Assembly (NCBI GenBank): GCA_913055855.1
Contig: CAJXKW010000001.1
Location: forward strand, 60,764-124,763
Origin: an uncultured Limimonas sp.
GTDB taxonomy: Bacteria; Pseudomonadota; Alphaproteobacteria; Kiloniellales; Rhodovibrionaceae
DNA length: 64,000 nt
Direction of reading: 5' to 3'
Program-made: the position numbers and the translations under genes
The notes under the pieces: generated by a model
What the model was told of the DNA's origin: nothing
What the model saw: only the letters and a program-made list of their open reading frames with translations
The model's database searches: none
Shown: in pieces, positions 56,446 to 64,000 of the stretch
How the letters are laid out: every line of letters begins with the position of its first letter
How positions within the stretch are numbered: position 1 is the first letter of the stretch

Positions 56446-58842
56446 ATGTCCAGACGCATCCGCTGGCTCCTTATCAGCCTGGCCGGCACGGCCGTGGTCG
56501 TCATTCTGGCCGCCGCCGGCGCCTACGCGTATCTGCTGCAATCGCTGCCGCAGACGACGGGGCGGATTACCCTGCCCGCCCTGGAACAGCCCGTCCGGGT
56601 GGCACGCAACGACCGCGGCATACCCACCATCAAGGCGCAAAGTCTCGACGACGCCTACACCGCGCTCGGGTTTCTCCATGCGCAGGACCGGTTGTTCCAA
56701 ATGGAACTGACCCGGCGCGCCGCCGCCGGCCGCCTCGCCGAACAAGTCGGGCCGGCGGTGCTGGGCATCGACAAATTCATGCGCATTCTGGGTTTTCAAT
56801 CGCGCGCCCAGGCACAGTTCGACAACCTGTCCGCGGAGACGCGCGCGGCCCTTCGCGCCTACGCGGACGGCGTCAATGCGTTCCTGGACACCGATCCGGT
56901 GCTGCCCCTGGAATTCCAGATCCTGCGCTACAGCCCGGAGCGGTGGAAACCCGCGGACAGCCTGGCGTGGCGCCAGCTCATGGCGCTGCAGCTTTCCGGC
57001 AACTGGCGCAGCGAGATCGAGCGCGCGCGGGTTTCGGAAAAGCTCACGGACAGGCGCCTGGCGCTGCTTTACGGCGACGGCGCCGGCGCGGGCTCGCCCA
57101 CGATCGAGACGATCCAGCGCGCGACACGCGGGGTTCCCCTAAAGGATCTGGCGAACCTGCTGCCCTGGGAGCTTGAACCCAAGTCCGCCTCCAACGCGTG
57201 GACGCTCAACGGGCCCGCAACCGCCGAGAGCCGCACCATTCTCGCCAACGATCCGCACCTCGCGTTGCGCGCGCCCGGCTACTGGTATCTGGCGCGCATC
57301 GAAACCCCCGAGCAGACGCTCGTGGGCGCCACCGCCCCGGGCGTGCCCTTCACGATCCTGGGCCGGAACCGTCACCTCGCCTGGGGCCTGACCACGACGC
57401 ACAGCGACACCCAGGACCTGTTCATCGAAAAGCTCGCGCCGGGCGATCCGAAGCGCTACGTCACGCCCACGGGCAGCGCGCCGTTCGAGGTGCGCGAAGA
57501 GACGATCCCCGTCGCCGGCCGGGATACGCCCGAAACGCTCAAGGTTCGCAGCACGCGCCACGGACCGGTCATTTCCGATGCCGTTGACAGCGCCGATCGC
57601 CTCGTCGCCGGGCAGGACAAGGTGGTTGCCCTCGCCTGGACCGGTCTCAGTGCGCGCGACCGCACGCTGGATGCGATTCGCCGGGTCAACCATGCGGCGG
57701 GTGTGGACGCCGCCCTGGACGCCCTGGATGTCGTGGGAAGCCCGCAGCAGAACATCTTTCTGGCCGACGATCAGGGCAACACGGCCGTAGCCGCGCCGGG
57801 CCACGTGCCCGTGCGCAAACGTGGCAACGGGACCCGTCCCGTTCCCGGTTGGACGGGCGACTACGACTGGAACGGCCTGATCCCGGTGGACGCGCTGCCG
57901 CGAACGCAGAACCCGGCGGACGGACGCCTGGTGAACGCCAACAACAAGCTTGTGCCGGATGCCTACCCGTACAGCATCGCGGCCAACTGGCCGCCGCCGT
58001 TCCGCGCCCACCGCATCCGCACGCTGCTCGACAAAGCCGGGCCGAACGCAAGCCTGGATGCCATGGCGCAGATCCAGCTCGACGTGAAGAGCCCGGCCGC
58101 GCGGATTCTCCTGCCCGTGCTGCTCAGGCACGGCGGGCGCACCGAGCGCGGGCGCACGGCTGTCGAGATGCTTCGAGACTGGGACGGGACCATGGCACGC
58201 ACGGCACCGGAGCCACTGATCTTCGTGGCGTGGATGGACGTGCTCAACCGCAAGCTGCTCAAGGACGAGCTGGGCGGGCTCTTCGGCGAATTCCGGCGTC
58301 CCGATCCGCGCCGGCTCAAGCGGATCCTCACGCGCGAGTCCGACTTTTGCGATAACGTGGACACGCGCGAGGTCACCGAAAGCTGCAGCGACCAGGTGCA
58401 GGTGGCCCTGGAACAGGCGCTCACCGACCTCGCCGAAGCCTACGGCAACGACATGGAAAGCTGGGCCTGGGGCGACGCGCACCGCGCGCGGCTGCCCCAC
58501 CCGGCGCTGTCGCGAATCCCCGTCATAGGCGGATTGTTCGAGCATCCGGTTGCCACTAGCGGGGGCGACGAGACGGTCAACCGGGGCGGCGCGACCTACA
58601 CCGGCAACGGACCCCGGCAGCGCTACGAGCACGTCCACGGCCCCGGACTGCGCGCGCTGCACGACCTCTCGCAGCCACCGGCAAGCTCGCGTTTCATGAT
58701 CGCGGACGGCCAGTCCGGCAACCCCCTCTCGCGGCATTACGCCGGTTTCGCCGAGGACTGGCGCGGCGGGCGCTACGTAAAACTTGTCGGCGAGACGCAA
58801 GAAGATGCCGAGGTTCTGCGGCTAACCCCTGCGCCACAGTGA
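56446..58842 (+). CDS. penicillin acylase family (Ntn-hydrolase) protein
   Basis: RNDRGIPTIKAQSLDDAYTALGFLHAQDRLFQMELTRR; nucleophile context SNAWTL; RYEHVHGPGLRALHDLS. Confidence 0.9.
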   Translation: MSRRIRWLLISLAGTAVVVILAAAGAYAYLLQSLPQTTGRITLPALEQPVRVARNDRGIPTIKAQSLDDAYTALGFLHAQDRLFQMELTRRAAAGRLAEQVGPAVLGIDKFMRILGFQSRAQAQFDNLSAETRAALRAYADGVNAFLDTDPVLPLEFQILRYSPERWKPADSLAWRQLMALQLSGNWRSEIERARVSEKLTDRRLALLYGDGAGAGSPTIETIQRATRGVPLKDLANLLPWELEPKSASNAWTLNGPATAESRTILANDPHLALRAPGYWYLARIETPEQTLVGATAPGVPFTILGRNRHLAWGLTTTHSDTQDLFIEKLAPGDPKRYVTPTGSAPFEVREETIPVAGRDTPETLKVRSTRHGPVISDAVDSADRLVAGQDKVVALAWTGLSARDRTLDAIRRVNHAAGVDAALDALDVVGSPQQNIFLADDQGNTAVAAPGHVPVRKRGNGTRPVPGWTGDYDWNGLIPVDALPRTQNPADGRLVNANNKLVPDAYPYSIAANWPPPFRAHRIRTLLDKAGPNASLDAMAQIQLDVKSPAARILLPVLLRHGGRTERGRTAVEMLRDWDGTMARTAPEPLIFVAWMDVLNRKLLKDELGGLFGEFRRPDPRRLKRILTRESDFCDNVDTREVTESCSDQVQVALEQALTDLAEAYGNDMESWAWGDAHRARLPHPALSRIPVIGGLFEHPVATSGGDETVNRGGATYTGNGPRQRYEHVHGPGLRALHDLSQPPASSRFMIADGQSGNPLSRHYAGFAEDWRGGRYVKLVGETQEDAEVLRLTPAPQ

Positions 58843-58903
58843 CCCGGCACGCGCCGTCGGCGCCGGACCGGAGCCTCAACCCGCGCCCCAGGGAGCGCCC
58901 ATC

Positions 58904-60157
58904 ATGAACGACGCCACCGACTTCGGCGTCGGCCTGGACCAGATTCGGGCCGCCGCGAGCCAGCTCGAGGGCCAGGTCGTCCGCACGCCGCTGATTTCCG
59001 CGCCGCGGCTGTCGGCCATGTTCGGCTGCGAACTCTATCTCAAGCTGGAGAATCAGCAGTATACGGGCTCGTTCAAGGATCGGGGTAGTTACGTCAAGCT
59101 GCTCAGCCTCTCCGCAGCGCAGAAGCGGACCGGCGTGATCGCCATGTCCGCGGGCAACCACGCCCAGGGCGTCGCCTATCATGCGCAGCGGCTGGGCATC
59201 CCGGCGACCATCGTCATGCCGGCGACGGCCCCGTTCAGCAAGGTCGAGCGCACCCGCAGCTTCGGCGCGCGCGTCGTGCAGACCGGCCCAACGATCGACG
59301 AGGCCGGGGACAAGGCCCGCGAACTCATGGACGCCGAGGGGCTGACCTTCGTGCATCCCTACGACGACCCGGCGACGATCGCCGGCCAGGGCACCGTCGG
59401 CATGGAGATGCTTGCCGATCAGCCTGATCTGGACAGCATCATCGTGCCCATCGGCGGCGGCGGCGTCATCTCCGGAACAGCGCTGGCAGCCAAGGCGATC
59501 AAGCCGGCCGTCAAGATCTATGGCGTCGAGGCCGAACTCTTCCCGTCCATGTACCAGGCAATCCACGGTCAGGCGCCCACCTCGGGCGGCGCCTCCATCG
59601 CCGACGGCATCGCAGTCAAGCGCCCCGGCACGCTCACCCGTCCGATCGTCGAGCGCCATGTCGAAGCGATTATGCTCGCCGATGAGGCGACCCTGGAGAA
59701 CGCTGTCGCCACGCTGGCGGACTATCAAAAGGTCATCGCCGAGGGCGCCGGTGCGGCGCCGCTTGCCGCGCTCGCCATGGATCCCGAGCGGTTCCGCGGA
59801 CAAAAGGTCGGCCTCGTCATCTGCGGCGGCAACATCGACACGCGGCTTCTGGCCTCGGTGCTCACGCGCAGCCTCGTCCGCGAGGGCCGGCTCGTGAGCC
59901 TGCGCATCGAGATCAACGACGCCCCCGGCGTGCTCGCCAAGCTCTCCGGCATCATCGGCGAGACCGGCGCCAACATCGTCGAGGTCTATCACCAGCGCCT
60001 TTTCCACGACGTGCCCGTGCGCAAGGCCGAGGTCGATACGGTCGTGGAGACGCGCAACCGCGAGCACGTGCGCGAGATCATCGAGAATCTCGAGTCCGGC
60101 GGCTTCCGCACACGCGTGCTGTCCACACTGTCCAGCGACGGACCGACGCAAAGCTGA
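58904..60157 (+). CDS. ilvA: threonine ammonia-lyase with C-terminal ACT domain
   Basis: KLENQQYTGSFKDRGS PLP lysine, GGGGVISG, ACT-like INDAPGVLAKLSGIIGETGANIVEV. Confidence 0.9.
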   Translation: MNDATDFGVGLDQIRAAASQLEGQVVRTPLISAPRLSAMFGCELYLKLENQQYTGSFKDRGSYVKLLSLSAAQKRTGVIAMSAGNHAQGVAYHAQRLGIPATIVMPATAPFSKVERTRSFGARVVQTGPTIDEAGDKARELMDAEGLTFVHPYDDPATIAGQGTVGMEMLADQPDLDSIIVPIGGGGVISGTALAAKAIKPAVKIYGVEAELFPSMYQAIHGQAPTSGGASIADGIAVKRPGTLTRPIVERHVEAIMLADEATLENAVATLADYQKVIAEGAGAAPLAALAMDPERFRGQKVGLVICGGNIDTRLLASVLTRSLVREGRLVSLRIEINDAPGVLAKLSGIIGETGANIVEVYHQRLFHDVPVRKAEVDTVVETRNREHVREIIENLESGGFRTRVLSTLSSDGPTQS

Positions 60158-60225
60158 TGCCCGCCACCGGCATCGCCCGCCCGAACCTTGGCCGAGCGCA
60201 GGCAGGTTTAACGCGGTCTTAAGGG

Positions 60226-60249
60226 CGCGGGCGGGACTCTCCGCCCGCG
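60226..60249. terminator. hairpin between threonine ammonia-lyase and motB
   Basis: Perfect 9-bp CGCGGGCGG-GACTCT-CCGCCCGCG. Confidence 0.45.
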
Positions 60250-60277
60250 TGCGGAAGACGGTGGCAAGGGCCCGGTC

Positions 60278-61315
60278 ATGGCCGGAAAGGACGACGAAAA
60301 ACAACCCATCATCATCAAGAAAAAGAAGAAAGGCGGTGAGGAGGAGGCGCACGCCGGGACCTGGAAGATCGCCTATGCCGACTTCGTCACGGCCATGATG
60401 GCGTTTTTCCTCATGCTTTGGCTGCTCAATGCGACAACCGAAGAGCAGCGCGACGGTATCGCGGATTATTTTTCCCCGACCTCGGTGAGCAAGAGCACCA
60501 GCGGCGGGGGCGGCATGCTCTCAGGGCAGACGGTGGCCAAGGACGGCGCGCTGGTCCACCGGCGCGCGCCCCTCGGGATCAACATCAAGCTGCCGCCGGC
60601 GGACCAGCTCGGCTCGCCCGAAAACGTGAACAAAGCCGAAAAGGGGGACGCGGAGGGCCAGACCAAGGCCGAGCTGGAAGAAAAGCTCCGCGCGAAGCAG
60701 CGCGACGCATTCGAAGCGGCGAAGCGGAAGCTTCAGGAGGCGATGAAGCAGCCCGGGCTGACCGAGCTTTCCGACAACCTGCGCGTCCAGCAGACCGACG
60801 ACGGCCTGAAGATCCAGGTCGTCGACCAGCTCGACAAGCCCATGTTCGCCAGCGGCAGTGCGGAACCCCTTCCCCGCACGCAGCGGCTTCTCGGGCGGGT
60901 CGCCGAGGTCATCCGCGGCCTTCCCAACGAGGTGGAGATCACCGGGCACACCGACGCCGCACCATTCCGCAACCGGAACGACTATTCGAACTGGGAGCTC
61001 TCTGCCGACCGTGCCAATGCGAGCCGGCGCGTCCTGGTCAACAACGGGCTTCAGCCGGACCGCGTCACGGAAGTCGCGGGGCGCGCAGACGAAAACCTGC
61101 TTCTGCCGGACAATCCGACGAGCCCGCGCAACCGCCGCATCGCGATCCTGCTGCGCTACGTCAAGCCCGAGGAGGCGCGCGCGGCGGACGGCGTGAGCGT
61201 GCGCCGTGGTCCGGACGGCAGCATCATCGCCGTGGAGAACCCGGACGCGGGCGAGACCGAGCCGGCCTCGCGCACCGGCCCGAGCATCATGGACGAGGAG
61301 GACACCGACCAATAG
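60278..61315 (+). CDS. motB: flagellar motor protein MotB
   Basis: WKIAYADFVTAMMAFFLMLWLL plug/TM, OmpA-like C-terminus ITGHTDAAPFRNRNDYSNWELSADRANASRR. Confidence 0.92.
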   Translation: MAGKDDEKQPIIIKKKKKGGEEEAHAGTWKIAYADFVTAMMAFFLMLWLLNATTEEQRDGIADYFSPTSVSKSTSGGGGMLSGQTVAKDGALVHRRAPLGINIKLPPADQLGSPENVNKAEKGDAEGQTKAELEEKLRAKQRDAFEAAKRKLQEAMKQPGLTELSDNLRVQQTDDGLKIQVVDQLDKPMFASGSAEPLPRTQRLLGRVAEVIRGLPNEVEITGHTDAAPFRNRNDYSNWELSADRANASRRVLVNNGLQPDRVTEVAGRADENLLLPDNPTSPRNRRIAILLRYVKPEEARAADGVSVRRGPDGSIIAVENPDAGETEPASRTGPSIMDEEDTDQ

Positions 61316-61409
61316 CGGAAGGCGCGCGCAGCACGCGAACGGTGGCCTTCGGCGGCCGTGTACGGCAAACTGTCGGCGATCCTTCGATCCAAACCGCAGT
61401 GAGCGCGCC

Positions 61410-62168
61410 ATGACCGACCGCCGCTCGATCGGCAACGGCAATCCGCCGCCGTTTGGCCCCGGCCGTGCGCCCAAGCCGTTCTACGTGCTGCGCGAGCTGC
61501 CCTGCCCGTACCTGCCCGGCCGCCAGGAGCGCAAGGTCATCACCGACCTCAGCGGCAGCGACGCCGAGGCCGAACACGCCGAACTCTCGCGCGCCGGCTT
61601 CCGGCGTAGCCACATGTTCGCGTACCGCCCGGCGTGCCGGGGCTGCGACGCCTGCGTGCCGGTGCGCGTGGACACCCACCAGCACGTCCCGTCCAAGTCG
61701 CAACGACGGATCCTGCGCCGCAACACGGATGTCACGGTGACGGTCGCGCCCGCCCGGGCCAGCGTGGAGCAATACGCGGTGTTCGCGCGCTATCTCGGGG
61801 CACGGCACCGGGACGGCGAAATGGCCGACATGGGCGAGAGCGATTACCGCGACATGGTGGAGCAGACGGCCGTGTCCACGCGCATCGCCGAATTCCGCGA
61901 CGCGGCCGGCAGCCTGGTGGGCGCCTGCCTGTTCGACCTCCTCGACGACGGCACCTCCGCCGTCTACACCTACTTCGATCCGGGCGAATCCGCACGCAGC
62001 CTGGGCACCTACACGGTCCTTTGGCTCATCGGCGCCACGGCCGCCTGGGGCGGCCGCTACGTCTATCTGGGGTACTGGGTCGCCGGTTCGCAGAAAATGG
62101 CCTACAAGTCGCGCTTTAATGGGCTGGAACGCCTGACACCGGCCGGATGGCGATCCTTCGCCGCATGA
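61410..62168 (+). CDS. bpt: aspartate/glutamate leucyltransferase (N-end rule)
   Basis: LPCPYLPGRQERKVITDLSG, RRSHMFAYRPACRGCDACVPVRV, YLGYWVAGSQKMAYKSRF. Confidence 0.93.
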   Translation: MTDRRSIGNGNPPPFGPGRAPKPFYVLRELPCPYLPGRQERKVITDLSGSDAEAEHAELSRAGFRRSHMFAYRPACRGCDACVPVRVDTHQHVPSKSQRRILRRNTDVTVTVAPARASVEQYAVFARYLGARHRDGEMADMGESDYRDMVEQTAVSTRIAEFRDAAGSLVGACLFDLLDDGTSAVYTYFDPGESARSLGTYTVLWLIGATAAWGGRYVYLGYWVAGSQKMAYKSRFNGLERLTPAGWRSFAA

Positions 62169-62302
62169 CCGACAATCCAGGGGCGCGGCTTGCGTCATCC
62201 ATTACCCCTCCATACACTCCGCCCGGCTCGACAACAAGGCGGCGGGATTCTCGGCCGGCCGCCAAGCATATGGCCGCAACGGATCTTGCAGGGAGGTAAA
62301 GC

Positions 62303-63409
62303 ATGGATCGTCGCGCGTTCCTTCGCGGCAGCACGGCCACGGCGGTCGCCGGCTCGGCAGCCGCGGCGGGTACGATGCCCGCCCCGGCCATCGCCCAGAA
62401 CAAGATGCAGCTCAAGATGGTCACGACCTGGCCCAAGAACTTCCCGGGTCTGGGCACGTCCGCGGAGCGGCTGGCCAAGCGCATCACCGACATGACCGAT
62501 GGCCGGATTTCGGTGAAGGTCTTCGGCTCGGGCGAAATCGTCCCCGCGCTTGAGGCCTTCGACGCGGTTTCCAGCGAAACCGCCGACATGTACCACGGCG
62601 CCGAGTATTACTGGCAGGGCAAGTCCAAGGCGTTCTCCTTTTTCGCCGCGGTCCCGTACGGCCTGACGGCGCAGGAGATGAACGCTTGGATCCACCACGG
62701 CGGCGGCCAGGAGCTCTGGGACGAACTCGCCGCGGACTTCGGGATCAAACCCTTCGCCGCGTGCAACACCGGCGTCCAGATGGGCGGCTGGTTCAAGTCG
62801 CCGGTGACCAAGCTCGAGGACATGAAGGGCCTGAAATTCCGCATGCCCGGGCTGGGCGGTGAAGTGCTGCGCCAGATCGGCGTCTCCGTGGTGGGACTCG
62901 CCGGCGAGGACATCTTCCCCGCGCTGCAGTCGGGCAACATCGACGGCACCGAGTGGGTTGGCCCCTGGAACGACTTGGCCTTCGGCTTCTACAAGATCAC
63001 CAAGCACTATCACTGGCCCGGCATCCACGAGCCGGGCACCACGCTGTCCATGGGCATGAACCGGAAGGTCTGGGACAAGCTCTCGCCCTCGGACCAGCAG
63101 ATCATCAAGAACGCCTGCGACGCCGAGAACATGGCCGGGCTGGCCGAGTTCAACGCGCGCAACGGCGGCGCACTGGACGAGCTGCGCAACGAGCACGGCG
63201 TCGAGCTGCACAAGTTCAGCGACACCGTTCTGCAGCAGCTCGGCGAGGCCTCGGCGGACGTGATGAGCGACGTCGGCAAGGAAGGCGGTATCGTCAAGCG
63301 CGTCTACGACAGCTTCGTCAATTTCCGCCGGAACCAGATCGCCTGGATGAAGTACTCGCAGCAGGGCTACATGAACGCCCGCAGCCTGCCCTTCACCTAC
63401 GCAAAGTAA
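62303..63409 (+). CDS. TRAP transporter substrate-binding protein (DctP/TakP-like)
   Basis: Tat-type signal MDRRAFLRGSTATAVAG; LKMVTTWPKNFPGLGTSAERLAKRI; MKGLKFRMPGLGGEVL. Confidence 0.92.
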   Translation: MDRRAFLRGSTATAVAGSAAAAGTMPAPAIAQNKMQLKMVTTWPKNFPGLGTSAERLAKRITDMTDGRISVKVFGSGEIVPALEAFDAVSSETADMYHGAEYYWQGKSKAFSFFAAVPYGLTAQEMNAWIHHGGGQELWDELAADFGIKPFAACNTGVQMGGWFKSPVTKLEDMKGLKFRMPGLGGEVLRQIGVSVVGLAGEDIFPALQSGNIDGTEWVGPWNDLAFGFYKITKHYHWPGIHEPGTTLSMGMNRKVWDKLSPSDQQIIKNACDAENMAGLAEFNARNGGALDELRNEHGVELHKFSDTVLQQLGEASADVMSDVGKEGGIVKRVYDSFVNFRRNQIAWMKYSQQGYMNARSLPFTYAK

Positions 63410-63442
63410 CGCGGTGCACGAGGCCCGAAGCCGCGTTGCCGC

Positions 63443-63470
63443 GCCGCACCGTCGGGACAGACGGTGCGGC
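63443..63470 (+). terminator. hairpin between dctP- and dctQ-like genes
   Basis: Perfect 11-bp GCCGCACCGTC-GGGACA-GACGGTGCGGC, no T tract. Confidence 0.55.
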
Positions 63471-63556
63471 CCTGCGGCGCGTCGCACCCCCGCGCCCCGC
63501 CGGCGCGCGGGGGCGGTTGCGGGACGTGTGCCGAATACGCACGGGGGACTGTCGTG

Positions 63557-64000
63557 GTGAGGACCGCGCGGCTGAGCACGCTTGCCCGGATCACCGCCGC
63601 CATCGACGCGTTCAACGACCGCATCGGTCGGGGCGTGGCGTGGCTGGCCCTGGCCATGGTGCTGGTGCAGTTCCTGGTGGTGTTGCTGCGCTATGTCTTC
63701 GGCGTGGGCGCCCTCTACCTCCAGGAACTCATCATCTATTTGCATGGCACCATGTTCATGTTGGGTGCGGGCTATACGCTGCTCTACAATGAGCACGTGC
63801 GCGTCGATGTGTTCTACCGGGAGGCCGCCGCGCGCCGGCAAGCGGTGGTCGATCTCGCCGGGGTCGTGCTCTTTCTGCTGCCCGTGTGTACGCTCATCAC
63901 GATCTATTCCTGGCCCTACATCACCAAGGCCTGGGCGGTGCGCGAAGGCTCCATCGAGGCCAGCGGCATCCAGGGCGTCTACTTGCTCAAGACGGTCATC
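63557..64000 (+). CDS. TRAP transporter small permease (DctQ), truncated by window end
   Basis: Open frame from GTG 63557: ...GRGVAWLALAMVLVQFLVVLLRYVFGVGALYLQELIIYLHGTMFMLGAGYTLLYNEHVRVDVFY...; not in the ORF track because it lacks a stop. Confidence 0.9.
   Translation, partial: MRTARLSTLARITAAIDAFNDRIGRGVAWLALAMVLVQFLVVLLRYVFGVGALYLQELIIYLHGTMFMLGAGYTLLYNEHVRVDVFYREAAARRQAVVDLAGVVLFLLPVCTLITIYSWPYITKAWAVREGSIEASGIQGVYLLKTVI

Noticed and set aside
62195-63841. 548-aa minus-strand ORF
   Set aside because: Antisense to dctP and the open dctQ frame, both with strong family motifs
1-64000. CRISPR arrays, transposases, integrases, phage or toxin-antitoxin genes
   Set aside because: No regular repeat-spacer pattern and no ORF with such motifs was recognised

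Overview
High-GC bacterial chromosome window, most likely an alphaproteobacterium of Rhodospirillales type (inferred from gene content, no search run). It is almost fully coding. Main modules, left to right: N-carbamoylputrescine amidase; acetone carboxylase operon (acxABC) with a convergent sigma-54 activator (acxR); tRNA-Thr(TGT); a PstS-like binding protein and an alpha/beta hydrolase; a fabI / MaoC-phosphotransacetylase fusion / acetate kinase operon; a lower-GC exopolysaccharide export island (outer-membrane beta-barrel, short Wza-like OPX lipoprotein, Wzz/BY-kinase-like co-polymerase); tRNA-Arg(TCT); complex I NDUFS4-like subunit; RND efflux tripartite operon; tRNA-Pro(TGG); O-methyltransferase, DUF192, AcuC-like deacetylase; seven-gene Mrp/Mnh Na+/H+ antiporter operon; a LuxR-type regulator with a degenerate receiver; a form II CODH-like molybdenum hydroxylase operon (coxG-S-L-M), separated from its maturation genes (coxD, coxE, XdhC-like pair, MoeA/MobA-like fusion) by a ydbH-ynbE-ydbL operon; bactofilin, TauE/SafE, PLP decarboxylase, malonyl-CoA decarboxylase, penicillin acylase, threonine ammonia-lyase, MotB, Bpt, and a TRAP transporter cut by the window end. 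The strongest unannotated signals are a consensus -24/-12 promoter with two paired upstream dyads ahead of acxA, a 25-bp quasi-palindrome upstream of fabI, REP-like palindromes around coxD/coxE, and the OPX/beta-barrel export pair with a BY-kinase whose Walker A' motif is lost. I did not find a clearly novel defence or mobile system. No CRISPR, transposase or phage genes were seen.
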